From the NCBI GenBank assembly GCA_963588905.1, contig CAVAJF010000031.1:21559-85558 (forward strand): a stretch of 64,000 bases of DNA. The letters are read 5' to 3'. How positions within the stretch are numbered: position 1 is the stretch's first letter; the number at the start of each line of letters is the position of its first letter. The stretch comes from Butyricicoccus_A sp963588905 (GTDB lineage: Bacteria; Bacillota; Clostridia; Oscillospirales; Butyricicoccaceae). The position numbers and the translations under genes are program-made. Below the pieces are notes generated by a model. The model ran no database searches, was not told where the DNA came from, and saw nothing but the letters and a program-made list of their open reading frames with translations. Of the stretch, positions 25,826 through 35,260 are shown one piece after another.

Positions 25826-28800
25826 TTAGTCCATGTTATGAATTTCTTCGTAGTGACCACTGCGGTATTCCTTCAGACCAGAGCCTGCCGGAATCAGCTT
25901 ACCGATCAGAACGTTCTCCTTCAGACCGGTCAGCGGGTCAACCTTGCCCTTGATAGCAGCATCGGTCAGGACACGAGTGGTCTCCTGGAAGGATGCGGCA
26001 GACAGGAAGGACTCGGTTGCCAGAGCAGCCTTTGTGATACCCATCAGTACCGGAGAAGCGGTTGCGAAGGTCAAACCGGTCTCGCCTGCGTCGATGCGCT
26101 CCTGTACCTTCTCGTTTGCATCTTCCAGCTCGAGAATGGTCAGCATTGCGCCCGGCAGCAGATCGGTGTCGCCTGCGTCCTCAACCTTGATCTTGCGCAT
26201 CATCTGACGAACGATAACTTCGATGTGCTTATCGTTCAGATCTACGCCCTGCTGACGGTATACCTTCTGAACTTCCTTCAGCAGGTAATCCTCAACGGCA
26301 CGCGGATTCAGAATACGCAGAATGTCATGCGGGTTCAGAGCGCCCTCGTTGAGCTGGAAGCCCTGCGGAATCACATCGCCATCGTGTACGCGGATACCGG
26401 AAGAGGAAGCCAGCTGGTAGCTCTTGGTCTCGCCAGTCTGCTGGTTGACAACGTTTACGGTACGAACCGTGGTACGCTTGGACTCTTCGATGGTAACTAC
26501 ACCGCCGATTTCAGCCAGAGTCGCAACCTTCTTCGGCTTTCTCGCCTCGAACAGTTCCTCAACTCGCGGAAGACCCTGCGTAATATCGGAACCTGCGATG
26601 CCGCCGGAGTGGAACGTACGCATGGTAAGCTGGGTGCCCGGCTCGCCGATGGACTGTGCTGCGATAACGCCGACTGCTTCGCCCATTGCGCACTCTGCAT
26701 TGAATGCCAGGTTAGAGCCGTAGCAGTGTGCACAAACACCCTTGCGTGCGCGGCACTGGAGCACGGTACGGATCTGTACCTTCTTGATGCCAGCGGCAAC
26801 GATGCGCTCGGCATCCTGCTCGGTCATCATATCTTCCTTGTGCTGGAGAATCTCGCCGGTCTCCGGATGAACAACATCATCAACCGGATAACGACCAACC
26901 AGACGCTCAGCCAGCGGCTCGATGCAGGAATTGCCTTCCATGATGTCCTCGACCCAAATACCGATCTTCGCGCCGCAGTCCTCCTCGCGGATAATAACTT
27001 CCTGCGATACGTCAACCATTCGACGGGTCAGGTAACCGGAGTCAGCGGTACGCAGTGCGGTATCTGCCAAGCCCTTACGAGCGCCTCGAGCGGAGATAAA
27101 GTACTCCAATACGGACAGACCCTCACGGAAGTTCGACTTAACCGGGATCTCGATGGTACGGCCAGCTGCGTTTGCCATCAGACCACGCATACCTGCCAGC
27201 TGACGGATCTGGTTGATAGAACCTCGCGCACCGGACTGTGCCATCATGTGAATCGGGTTGAAGCGGTCGCTTTCCATCTTCTCCTGAAGAGCGTCGGTTA
27301 CGACCTTGGTGGTTCCCTCCCACTCCTTAACAACCAGACGGTAACGCTCGGCGTCCGTGATAAAGCCGCGCTTGTACTTGCGGTCAATCGCTGCAACCTT
27401 CTTCTCAGAAGCCTCGATCAAGCTCTGCTTCTGCTCCGGAACGGCGATGTCAGAGAAGGATACGGTCAGCGCACCCTTTGTAGAGTATTTATAGCCCATT
27501 GCCTTGATGGCGTCCAGTACCTCAGCGGTAACGTTAAAGCCATGCTTGCGAATGCACTTGTCAATGATTTTACCAAGCTGCTTCTTGCCGCAAGTCTGCA
27601 TGATTTCCAGCTTGAGCATATCTTCCTTGGTATGTCTCTCGATGAAGCCCAGATCCTGCGGAATCTTCTGGTTGAAGATCAGGCGGCCTGCGGTTGCATC
27701 GACGATGCCGGTAACGGTCTCGCCGTCTACGACAATGCTTCTGCGCACCTTGATCGGTGCATGAATGCCAATGACACCCTCATCGTATGCCATCAGAGCC
27801 TCGTCCTCATTGCGGAATACCTTGCCGGCACCCTTTTCGGTATCGCGGTCGATGGTCAGATAGTAGGAGCCAAGTACCATATCCTGAGACGGTACGGTTA
27901 CCGGCTTGCCGTCCTGCGGCTTGAGCAGGTTGTTGGCAGACAGCATCAGCAGACGTGCCTCAGCCTGTGCCTCAACGGACAGCGGCAGATGCACAGCCAT
28001 CTGGTCACCGTCGAAGTCGGCGTTAAATGCGGTACAAACCAGCGGATGCAGCTTGATTGCGCGGCCTTCTACGAGGATCGGCTCGAATGCTTCGATACCC
28101 AGACGGTGCAGCGTCGGGGCACGGTTCAACAGAACCGGATGACCCTTGATGACGGTCTCGAGTGCATCCCAAACCTCCGGCTTGCCGCGCTCTACCATCT
28201 TCTTGGCAGACTTGATGTTGGATGCAACACCGGTCTGAACCAGACGCTTCATGATAAACGGCTTAAACAGCTCAATGGCCATTTCCTTCGGCAGGCCGCA
28301 CTGATAAATCTTCAGATCCGGACCTACGACGATTACGGAACGGCCAGAGTAGTCAACACGCTTGCCGAGCAGGTTCTGACGGAAACGTCCCTGCTTGCCC
28401 TTCAGCATATCGGAGAGGGACTTGAGCGGGCGGTTGTTCGGGCCGGTTACCGGACGGCCGCGGCGGCCGTTGTCGATCAGCGCGTCAACTGCTTCCTGCA
28501 GCATACGCTTCTCGTTGCGAACAATGATGTCCGGTGCGCCCAGCTCCAGCAGGCGCTTCAGACGGTTATTTCTGTTGATGACACGACGATACAGATCGTT
28601 CAGGTCGGAGGTCGCAAAACGACCGCCGTCCAGCTGTACCATCGGACGGATTTCCGGCGGGATGACCGGAACAACGTCCATAATCATCCACTCCGGACGG
28701 TTGCCGGACTGACGGAATGCCTCGACAACCTCCAGACGCTTGATAATGCGCACGCGCTTCTGGCCCGTTGCATTCTTCAGCTCAGCCTTGAGCTCTACGC

Positions 28801-29362
28801 TCAGCTGTTCCAGATCCAGCTCCTTCAGCAGCTTCTGGATTGCCTCAGCGCCCATAGCAGCCTCAAAGTCGTCCTCGAACTTCTCGCGCATGTCGCGGTA
28901 CTCGCGCTCGGTCAGAATCTGCTTCTTAATCAGGCCGGTACCCTCGCCCGGATCGGTGACGATATACGCGGCAAAGTACAGAACCTTCTCCAGAAGGCGC
29001 GGGGACATATCCAGAATCAGGCCCATGCGGGACGGAATGCCCTTGAAGTACCAGATATGAGATACCGGCGCTGCCAGTTCGATATGACCCATACGCTCGC
29101 GGCGTACCTTGGACTTGGTAACTTCAACACCGCAGCGCTCACAGATCTTGCCCTTGTAGCGAACCTTCTTATAGCGTCCGCAGTGGCACTCCCAGTCCTT
29201 CTGCGGTCCAAAGATGCGCTCACAGAACAGACCGTCGCGCTCCGGCTTCAGTGTTCTATAGTTGATGGTTTCCGGCTTCTTGACCTCGCCGTAAGACCAT
29301 TCGCGGATGAGCTCCGGCGAAGCAAGGCCGATTTTAATTGCATTAAACGTATTGTATCCCAT
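25826..29362 (-). CDS. rpoC: DNA-directed RNA polymerase subunit beta'
   Basis: A 1178-residue catalytic subunit. The N-terminal zinc finger is CHCGRYKKVRYKGKICERCG, the Mg-binding site NADFDGDQMAVH is intact, and the second zinc site is CRARKGVCAHCYG. The C-terminal half holds the trigger loop region and the SIGEPGTQLTMRTFHSGG stretch. It starts two bases after rpoB, whose stop lies in its ribosome binding site, so they are made in step. Confidence 0.99.
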   Translation of the reverse strand: MGYNTFNAIKIGLASPELIREWSYGEVKKPETINYRTLKPERDGLFCERIFGPQKDWECHCGRYKKVRYKGKICERCGVEVTKSKVRRERMGHIELAAPVSHIWYFKGIPSRMGLILDMSPRLLEKVLYFAAYIVTDPGEGTGLIKKQILTEREYRDMREKFEDDFEAAMGAEAIQKLLKELDLEQLSVELKAELKNATGQKRVRIIKRLEVVEAFRQSGNRPEWMIMDVVPVIPPEIRPMVQLDGGRFATSDLNDLYRRVINRNNRLKRLLELGAPDIIVRNEKRMLQEAVDALIDNGRRGRPVTGPNNRPLKSLSDMLKGKQGRFRQNLLGKRVDYSGRSVIVVGPDLKIYQCGLPKEMAIELFKPFIMKRLVQTGVASNIKSAKKMVERGKPEVWDALETVIKGHPVLLNRAPTLHRLGIEAFEPILVEGRAIKLHPLVCTAFNADFDGDQMAVHLPLSVEAQAEARLLMLSANNLLKPQDGKPVTVPSQDMVLGSYYLTIDRDTEKGAGKVFRNEDEALMAYDEGVIGIHAPIKVRRSIVVDGETVTGIVDATAGRLIFNQKIPQDLGFIERHTKEDMLKLEIMQTCGKKQLGKIIDKCIRKHGFNVTAEVLDAIKAMGYKYSTKGALTVSFSDIAVPEQKQSLIEASEKKVAAIDRKYKRGFITDAERYRLVVKEWEGTTKVVTDALQEKMESDRFNPIHMMAQSGARGSINQIRQLAGMRGLMANAAGRTIEIPVKSNFREGLSVLEYFISARGARKGLADTALRTADSGYLTRRMVDVSQEVIIREEDCGAKIGIWVEDIMEGNSCIEPLAERLVGRYPVDDVVHPETGEILQHKEDMMTEQDAERIVAAGIKKVQIRTVLQCRARKGVCAHCYGSNLAFNAECAMGEAVGVIAAQSIGEPGTQLTMRTFHSGGIAGSDITQGLPRVEELFEARKPKKVATLAEIGGVVTIEESKRTTVRTVNVVNQQTGETKSYQLASSSGIRVHDGDVIPQGFQLNEGALNPHDILRILNPRAVEDYLLKEVQKVYRQQGVDLNDKHIEVIVRQMMRKIKVEDAGDTDLLPGAMLTILELEDANEKVQERIDAGETGLTFATASPVLMGITKAALATESFLSAASFQETTRVLTDAAIKGKVDPLTGLKENVLIGKLIPAGSGLKEYRSGHYEEIHNMD

Positions 29363-29364
29363 GC

Positions 29365-32300
29365 TTACTCCTCCGTATCGCTGTCAAAACCGTCATCGCT
29401 GCCGAACAGATCGTCTGCCTCTGCGCTGGTGTCGGTGTAAGCTGCGTCATCCTCCATCAGCGGATGATCGCCGTCTTCTGCATCCGAAACACCATAGCCG
29501 GCTGCTTCAAACTCTTCAGCGGTTGCATGCGAGCGGTTCTCGCGCTCAACCTGGCTGAAGTTGGTGGTTTCATCATCGTCGTCGGTCAGAATGATTTCCT
29601 CACCCTGCTCGTCCAGGACGCGAATATCCAAGCACAGGGACTGCAGTTCCTTGATGAGTACCTTGAAGGACTCCGGAATGCCGGCTGCCGGAATGTTGTG
29701 ACCCTTGACAATTGCCTCGTAGGTCTTGACACGGCCGACAATATCGTCGGACTTGACGGTCAGGATTTCCTGCAGCGTGTAAGCTGCGCCGTATGCCTCG
29801 AGGGCCCAAACTTCCATCTCGCCGAAACGCTGGCCGCCGAACTGTGCCTTACCGCCGAGCGGCTGCTGGGTTACCAGAGAGTACGGACCAGTAGAACGTG
29901 CATGAATCTTATCATCAACCAGATGATGCAGCTTCAGGTAATACATGTAACCAACGGTTACTTCGTTGTCAAACTTCTCACCGGTACGTCCATCATACAG
30001 AACGGACTTACCGTTCGGGTTCTTGCCTGCTGCCTTGAGGGCATCGGCAATATCCTGCTCGCTTGCGCCGTCAAATACCGGCGTTGCAATCTTCCAGCCC
30101 ATGCTCATGGCAGCATAGCCCAGATGTACTTCCAGTACCTGTCCGATGTTCATTCGAGACGGCACGCCCAACGGGTTCAGTACGATGTCCAGCGGAGTAC
30201 CGTCTTCGAGGAACGGCATATCCTCCTGCGGCAGAATGCGGGAAACGACACCCTTGTTACCATGGCGGCCTGCCATCTTATCGCCGACAGAGATCTTTCT
30301 CTTCTGTGCGATATAAACGCGAACCGTCATGTTTACACCAGGAGACATGTCGTCTCCGCCCTCACGGGTGAATACCTTGACATCGACAACAATGCCGGCC
30401 TCACCGTGCGGTGCACGCAGGGACGTATCACGTACTTCGCGTGCCTTTTCGCCGAAGATGGCGCGCAGCAGGCGCTCTTCTGCGGTCAGCTCGGTCTCGC
30501 CCTTCGGGGTAACCTTACCAACCAGAATATCACCGGAGTGAACTTCTGCACCGATGCGGATAATGCCGCGCTCGTCCAGATCACGCAGGGCGTCATCGCC
30601 GACGTTCGGAATGTCACGGGTGATTTCTTCCGGTCCCAGCTTGGTATCGCGGGATTCGGATTCGTATTCTTCAATATGAATCGAGGTGTATACGTCGTCA
30701 CGAACCAGACGCTCGTTGAGCAGTACAGCATCCTCGTAGTTATAACCTTCCCAAGTCATGAAGCCGATCAGCGCATTCTTGCCCAGCGCAACCTCGCCGT
30801 TGCAGGTAGCCGGACCGTCAGCCAGTACATCGCCCTTCTTGACGCGCTCCCCCAGATTGACAATCGGACGCTGGTTGATACAGGTGGACTGGTTGGAACG
30901 CAGGAACTTGGTCAGACGATAGGTCTTTTCACCCATCGTGTCGTAGTTTACGGTAACTTCACGCGCGGTAACGCGGGTAACAGTGCCGTCACCCTCTGCC
31001 AGCGGAACAATACCGGAGTCTACACAAGCCTTGTACTCCATACCGGTACCAACAGCCGGAGCCTCGGTCTTGAGCAGCGGCACAGCCTGACGCTGCATGT
31101 TCGCGCCCATCAGTGCACGGTTTGCGTCATCGTGATCCAGGAACGGGATCATCGCGGTAGCAACCGATACCATCATGCGCGGGGATACGTCCATCAGATC
31201 GACATCCTGACGATCTACTTCGACGATTTCTTCGCGGCAGCGGCAGGTGATACGCGGGTTTGCGAGGCAGCCGTTTTCATCCAGCGGCTCGTATGCCTGG
31301 CATACGGTGTATTCATCCTCGACATCAGCGGTCATGTACTGAATCTTATCGGTAACACGGCCGGTTTCCTTATCAATGAAACGATACGGTGCTTCTACGA
31401 AGCCGAAATCGTTGATGCGTGCGTAGGTTGCGAGGTAAGAGATCAGACCGATGTTCGGACCTTCTGGGGTCTCAATCGGGCACATACGGCCATAATGGCT
31501 GTAATGTACGTCTCGAACTTCGAAGGATGCACGGTCACGGGACAGACCGCCAGGGCCCAATGCAGACATACGACGCTTGTGCGTCAGCTCAGACAGCGGG
31601 TTGTTCTGGTCCATGAACTGGGACAGCGGAGAAGATCCGAAGAACTCCTTGATTGCCGCAGTGACCGGACGAATGTTAATCAGGGACTGCGGGGTAACGA
31701 TGTCCAGATCCTGAATGGTCATGCGCTCACGAATAACGCGCTCCATACGGGAGAAGCCAATGCGGAACTGGTTCTGCAGCAGCTCGCCGACACAACGCAG
31801 ACGACGGTTGCCCAGATGGTCGATGTCGTCGGTGTTGCCGATGTCGTGACCCAGACCCAGCAGATAGCAGATGGATGCCAGCATGTCATCGACGATGATG
31901 TGCTTCGGAACCAGATCATCCTTGGCAGCCTTGATGTCGTCGATCAGCTCGTCCTCGCTCTTGCCCTCGGTCTTTGCGTTTTCCAGCAGATCCTTCAGGA
32001 CAACGAAACGAACCTTTTCCTTGATGCCGCACTTTTCCTGCGGGTCAAAGGAAACAAAGTCCTTCATGTCAACCATGCCATTGCCGAATACCTTGACCTT
32101 GGTGCCATCGTTTGCTTCGATGATGGTGCCATGTACGCCGCGGCGTGCAATCTCATTTGCCAGCTCGCGGGAGCAGATGGTGCCTTCCTCTGCGATCACT
32201 TCACCGGTCATCGGATCGGTAACGGTCTCGCACAGCTTATGGCCAGCCAGGCGGCGGGCAATGTTCAGCTTTTTGTTGTACTTGTAACGACCTACCGCGG

Positions 32301-33129
32301 AAATATCATAGCGGCGGGTGTCGAAGAACAGCGCATTGAGCAGGCTGCGGGAAGAATCCACCGTTGGCGGCTCGCCCGGACGCAGCTTCTTGTAGATCTC
32401 AATCAGCGCTTCCTCAACGGTCTTGGACGGATCCTTGTCGAGGGTAGCGAGAATGCGCTCGTCCTCACCGAACATCTCAATGATCTCTGCATCGGTCTCT
32501 ACGCCGATAGCGCGGATGAAAGAGGTAATCGGGATTTTTCTATTCTTATCAATGCGGACATAGAATACATCGTTGCTGTCGGTCTCGTACTCCAGCCAAG
32601 CGCCGCGGTACGGGATAACCGTTGCGGACAGCAGCGGCTTGTCGGTCTTGTCCAGCGTCATGCCGTAGTATACGCCCGGGGAACGGACGATCTGGGATAC
32701 GATAACGCGCTCTGCGCCGTTGATAATGAAGGTGCCGGAATCTGTCATCTTCGGGAAGTCGCCCATGAACAGCTCCTGCTCCTTGATTTCGCCCGTCTCG
32801 CGGTAACGCAGACGCATACGGACGCGCAGCGGGCAGGCATACGTTGCATCGCGTGCCTTGCACTCCTCTACGCTGTATTTCGGCTCGTCATCGAGCTTAT
32901 AGTCGATGAACGACAGTTCCAGATTGCCTGTATAGTCGGTGATGCAAGCGACGTCCTCAAAGACCTCGCGCAGACCATCGGTCAGGAACCATTCGTAGGA
33001 TTTTTTCTGAACCTCGATCAGGTTCGGCATTTCCAGAACTTCCGGAATTCTGGCAAAGCTCTTTCTGGTGGTGCGTCCATATTGCACATCATGAACGTGT
33101 ACGCCATTGATCGTTGCTTCATTTGCCAT
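29365..33129 (-). CDS. rpoB: DNA-directed RNA polymerase subunit beta
   Basis: A 1254-residue subunit with an acidic C-terminal tail. The rifampicin pocket reads SQFMDQNNPLSELTHKRRMS, with the Asp, His and Ser positions most often mutated in resistance all wild type; a Met replaces the usual Leu/Ile before that Ser, which is a common natural variant. GEMEVWALEAYGAAYTLQE is the conserved C-terminal signature. CGGAGTGATGGG precedes the ATG. It is the first gene of the rpoBC operon. Confidence 0.99.
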   Translation of the reverse strand: MANEATINGVHVHDVQYGRTTRKSFARIPEVLEMPNLIEVQKKSYEWFLTDGLREVFEDVACITDYTGNLELSFIDYKLDDEPKYSVEECKARDATYACPLRVRMRLRYRETGEIKEQELFMGDFPKMTDSGTFIINGAERVIVSQIVRSPGVYYGMTLDKTDKPLLSATVIPYRGAWLEYETDSNDVFYVRIDKNRKIPITSFIRAIGVETDAEIIEMFGEDERILATLDKDPSKTVEEALIEIYKKLRPGEPPTVDSSRSLLNALFFDTRRYDISAVGRYKYNKKLNIARRLAGHKLCETVTDPMTGEVIAEEGTICSRELANEIARRGVHGTIIEANDGTKVKVFGNGMVDMKDFVSFDPQEKCGIKEKVRFVVLKDLLENAKTEGKSEDELIDDIKAAKDDLVPKHIIVDDMLASICYLLGLGHDIGNTDDIDHLGNRRLRCVGELLQNQFRIGFSRMERVIRERMTIQDLDIVTPQSLINIRPVTAAIKEFFGSSPLSQFMDQNNPLSELTHKRRMSALGPGGLSRDRASFEVRDVHYSHYGRMCPIETPEGPNIGLISYLATYARINDFGFVEAPYRFIDKETGRVTDKIQYMTADVEDEYTVCQAYEPLDENGCLANPRITCRCREEIVEVDRQDVDLMDVSPRMMVSVATAMIPFLDHDDANRALMGANMQRQAVPLLKTEAPAVGTGMEYKACVDSGIVPLAEGDGTVTRVTAREVTVNYDTMGEKTYRLTKFLRSNQSTCINQRPIVNLGERVKKGDVLADGPATCNGEVALGKNALIGFMTWEGYNYEDAVLLNERLVRDDVYTSIHIEEYESESRDTKLGPEEITRDIPNVGDDALRDLDERGIIRIGAEVHSGDILVGKVTPKGETELTAEERLLRAIFGEKAREVRDTSLRAPHGEAGIVVDVKVFTREGGDDMSPGVNMTVRVYIAQKRKISVGDKMAGRHGNKGVVSRILPQEDMPFLEDGTPLDIVLNPLGVPSRMNIGQVLEVHLGYAAMSMGWKIATPVFDGASEQDIADALKAAGKNPNGKSVLYDGRTGEKFDNEVTVGYMYYLKLHHLVDDKIHARSTGPYSLVTQQPLGGKAQFGGQRFGEMEVWALEAYGAAYTLQEILTVKSDDIVGRVKTYEAIVKGHNIPAAGIPESFKVLIKELQSLCLDIRVLDEQGEEIILTDDDDETTNFSQVERENRSHATAEEFEAAGYGVSDAEDGDHPLMEDDAAYTDTSAEADDLFGSDDGFDSDTEE

Positions 33130-33243
33130 ATTGTACCCATCACTCCGTTTCTCAAGTATTCGATACGCCCGGCTGCGTAGTGATTATTGCTTCTTCGTTT
33201 CTTGCATCTTCGGTGAAAAAATGCTAGAATGTTTGTAGTGAAT

Positions 33244-33267
33244 GTTTCCACCGTTCTATGTGGAAAC
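33244..33267 (-). promoter_or_regulatory. 5'-terminal hairpin of the rpoBC mRNA
   Basis: GTTTCCAC and GTGGAAAC form an 8-bp stem with an eight-base loop. The predicted transcription start is at about 33267, so the RNA would begin with this hairpin, an arrangement known to protect 5' ends from RNase attack. Confidence 0.55.
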
Positions 33268-33273
33268 TAATTT

Positions 33274-33302
33274 ATAATACCACAAAACACCCATTTTGTC
33301 AA
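33274..33302 (-). promoter_or_regulatory. Promoter of rpoBC
   Basis: Minus-strand TTGACA, 17 bases, TATTAT. The leader to the rpoB ATG is about 138 bases. Confidence 0.8.
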
Positions 33303-33408
33303 GATTCGGATAGGTGTGGCATCCCGTCGCTTCCGCCAGTTTTCGGCGAAATGCGGCGTTTTCTTTTATCCACATTGTCAGATGTGTACCAAAATCAGAA
33401 AAAATTTT

Positions 33409-33440
33409 GCCCCGCCTTTGCTTCGCGCAGAGAGCGGGGC
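33409..33440 (-). terminator. Terminator after the histidine phosphatase gene
   Basis: GCCCCGC and GCGGGGC enclose an 18-base loop, followed on the minus strand by AAAATTTTTTC. The rest of 33303-33518 holds no gene. Confidence 0.65.
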
Positions 33441-33518
33441 GTTCTTGTTTGTGACGGAGCCTTGCAAAAATTTATACCCAAAAGAAAGCGATTCGGTCAT
33501 CAGACGTCCGTGCCCGAT

Positions 33519-34172
33519 TTATTTTGTCTCGGCTTCCTTCCAAAACGGGGAGTGAAATTGCAGCTCTTCCGGCAAATGACTCTGGTCGTTCCAGCACACA
33601 ATTTGATACCCGCCATCGGTATCAAATTGTACGCAGCTGACCGAAGCGTTCGCCAAAATGCGCGGCGGGAGCTGCTCAAACGGAATGCCCAAGCTGCCAA
33701 TGCTGCACAGCAGCGCAAAGCCGTGCGACACAATCGCAATGGTTTTTCCCTGTTCTTTCCTAACAATTTCTTTAATCGCACCCATCACGCGATCATGCAC
33801 CTGCGCCGCGCTCTCGCCGTTCGGCGGACTAAATTGCGCCGGCTGTTCCCGAAAGGTGCGCATGACCTCGGGATATTCGCGGATATTCTCCTCGTTTGTT
33901 CTGCCCTCCAGCGCACCGCCGTCTATCTCGCGCAGCCCGTCACAGCACATCGGCTCCAGCGGCAGCTGGGCGCACACGCCCTGCGCGGTCTGATAGGCGC
34001 GCTGAAGCGGGCTGGTGTACACGGCATCCAGCGGAATATGGGCAAATCGTTCGCCCAAGCACGCCGCCTGTCTGCGTCCCTTTTCTCCCAGCGGGATGTC
34101 TGACCGTCCCTGAAATCGCCCAGCGATATTATTCTCTGTCGTGCCATGTCGAATAAAATACACAGTCGTCAT
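33519..34172 (-). CDS. Histidine phosphatase family protein (phosphoglycerate mutase-like)
   Basis: A 217-residue enzyme with the catalytic motif TTVYFIRHGTTENNIAGRFQG at the start (phospho-acceptor His in RHG), a second arginine in YTSPLQRAYQTA, the acid GLREIDGGALEG and the C-terminal VSHGFALLC. Members include CobC/alpha-ribazole phosphatase and cofactor-dependent mutases; substrate unknown here. The start at 34172 follows AAGGAGGAG; an earlier in-frame ATG at 34277 has no ribosome binding site and would overlap the rfbA terminator. Confidence 0.88.
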   Translation of the reverse strand: MTTVYFIRHGTTENNIAGRFQGRSDIPLGEKGRRQAACLGERFAHIPLDAVYTSPLQRAYQTAQGVCAQLPLEPMCCDGLREIDGGALEGRTNEENIREYPEVMRTFREQPAQFSPPNGESAAQVHDRVMGAIKEIVRKEQGKTIAIVSHGFALLCSIGSLGIPFEQLPPRILANASVSCVQFDTDGGYQIVCWNDQSHLPEELQFHSPFWKEAETK

Positions 34173-34194
34173 ACAATCTCCTCCTTCTTGCACA

Positions 34195-34218
34195 AAAGGC
34201 GGCCTCACGGCCGCCTTT
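34195..34218 (-). terminator. Terminator after rfbA
   Basis: A perfect 10-bp stem AAAGGCGGCC with a TCAC loop immediately after the rfbA stop and before the phosphatase start. Confidence 0.88.
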
Positions 34219-34224
34219 GTCCAG

Positions 34225-35112
34225 TTATTTCTGTTCTTTTTTGATCGGTACCGGCATACACTGCAAATACTGTCCATACAGCGTCTTGCTCAGCTCATCG
34301 CCGAGGGCGTGTACCTGCTCGACGGAAATCAAGCCCTGCTCGCAGGCAATTTCCTCCGGGCACGCAACATACCGTCCGGTACGCACCTGCACCTCGCGGA
34401 TGCGGTTGCCAGCCTCCAGCAGATTCTCAGCGGTTCCGGCATCCAGCCAGACAAAATCGTTGTCCAGCGGCGCCACCTTCAGCTTGCCGCGGCGCAAATA
34501 TTCCAAATTGACATCGGTAATTTCCAGCTCTCCGCGTGCCGACGGCTTGAGATTGCGGGCAATGTCCAGCACCTCGCTGTCGTAAAAATACAGACCCGGA
34601 ATGATGTAATTGGACTTCGGGAAGCGCGGCTTCTCCTCAATGCTCAGCGCATTGCCCTTCTCATCAAATTCAACGACGCCAAACGGGCGCGGATCGTCTA
34701 CATAATAGCCGAATACTAGTGCGCCCTCCTGCAGCTCTCTGCCCTTCTTGAGAAACAGATAGTCGCGGCTCTCATCATAAAAGATGTTGTCGCCCAGCAC
34801 CAGGCAAACCGAATCGCCCTGAATAAAGTCCTCTGCAACGAGGAAGGCATCCGCAATGCCGCGCGGCACCTTCTGTACCGCATACGAAATATGTACGCCC
34901 CATGCGCTGCCGTCTCCGAGCAGCTTGGTAAAGGTTTCTTCTTCTCCTTCCGGAATAATGACCATAATATCCGTGATCCCTGCCTGCAGCAAAACGCTGA
35001 GCGGGTAATAAATCAACGGCTTGTCATATACCGGCAGCAGCGGCTTACAAATCATGCGGGTCATCGGATACAGCCGTGTGCCCTTGCCAGCTGCCAGAAT
35101 CAATCCTTTCAT
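34225..35112 (-). CDS. rfbA: Glucose-1-phosphate thymidylyltransferase
   Basis: A 295-residue RmlA-type nucleotidyltransferase that makes dTDP-glucose from glucose 1-phosphate and dTTP, the first step to dTDP-rhamnose. The nucleotide loop is MKGLILAAGKGTRLYP, and the metal site is LVLGDNIFY. No rfbB, C or D lies nearby, so the other sugar genes must be elsewhere. AGAAGGAG precedes the ATG and a TTGACA-17-CATAAT promoter lies 90 bases upstream. Confidence 0.95.
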   Translation of the reverse strand: MKGLILAAGKGTRLYPMTRMICKPLLPVYDKPLIYYPLSVLLQAGITDIMVIIPEGEEETFTKLLGDGSAWGVHISYAVQKVPRGIADAFLVAEDFIQGDSVCLVLGDNIFYDESRDYLFLKKGRELQEGALVFGYYVDDPRPFGVVEFDEKGNALSIEEKPRFPKSNYIIPGLYFYDSEVLDIARNLKPSARGELEITDVNLEYLRRGKLKVAPLDNDFVWLDAGTAENLLEAGNRIREVQVRTGRYVACPEEIACEQGLISVEQVHALGDELSKTLYGQYLQCMPVPIKKEQK

Positions 35113-35201
35113 ATACTAACTCCTTCTAACGCCTATTCTTCCCAATGGTTTTCTCTGAGATACGCATTTTTCTATGTATATGCGCAAATATCTCCATTTT
35201 T

Positions 35202-35230
35202 ATTATGGCACTGGTCTTACCACTTGTCAA
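35202..35230 (-). promoter_or_regulatory. Promoter of rfbA
   Basis: Minus-strand TTGACA, 17 bases, CATAAT. It lies between the AEC transporter stop and rfbA. Confidence 0.7.
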
Positions 35231-35260
35231 GGCGGCACGGAGCTTTTGGCGTGATATTTC

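Noticed and set aside
25838..33180. Antisense frames of about 1200 residues opposite rpoC and rpoB
   Set aside because: They mirror two universal genes, are rich in Leu, Asn and Gln as expected from reversed codons, and have no ribosome binding sites or family similarity.
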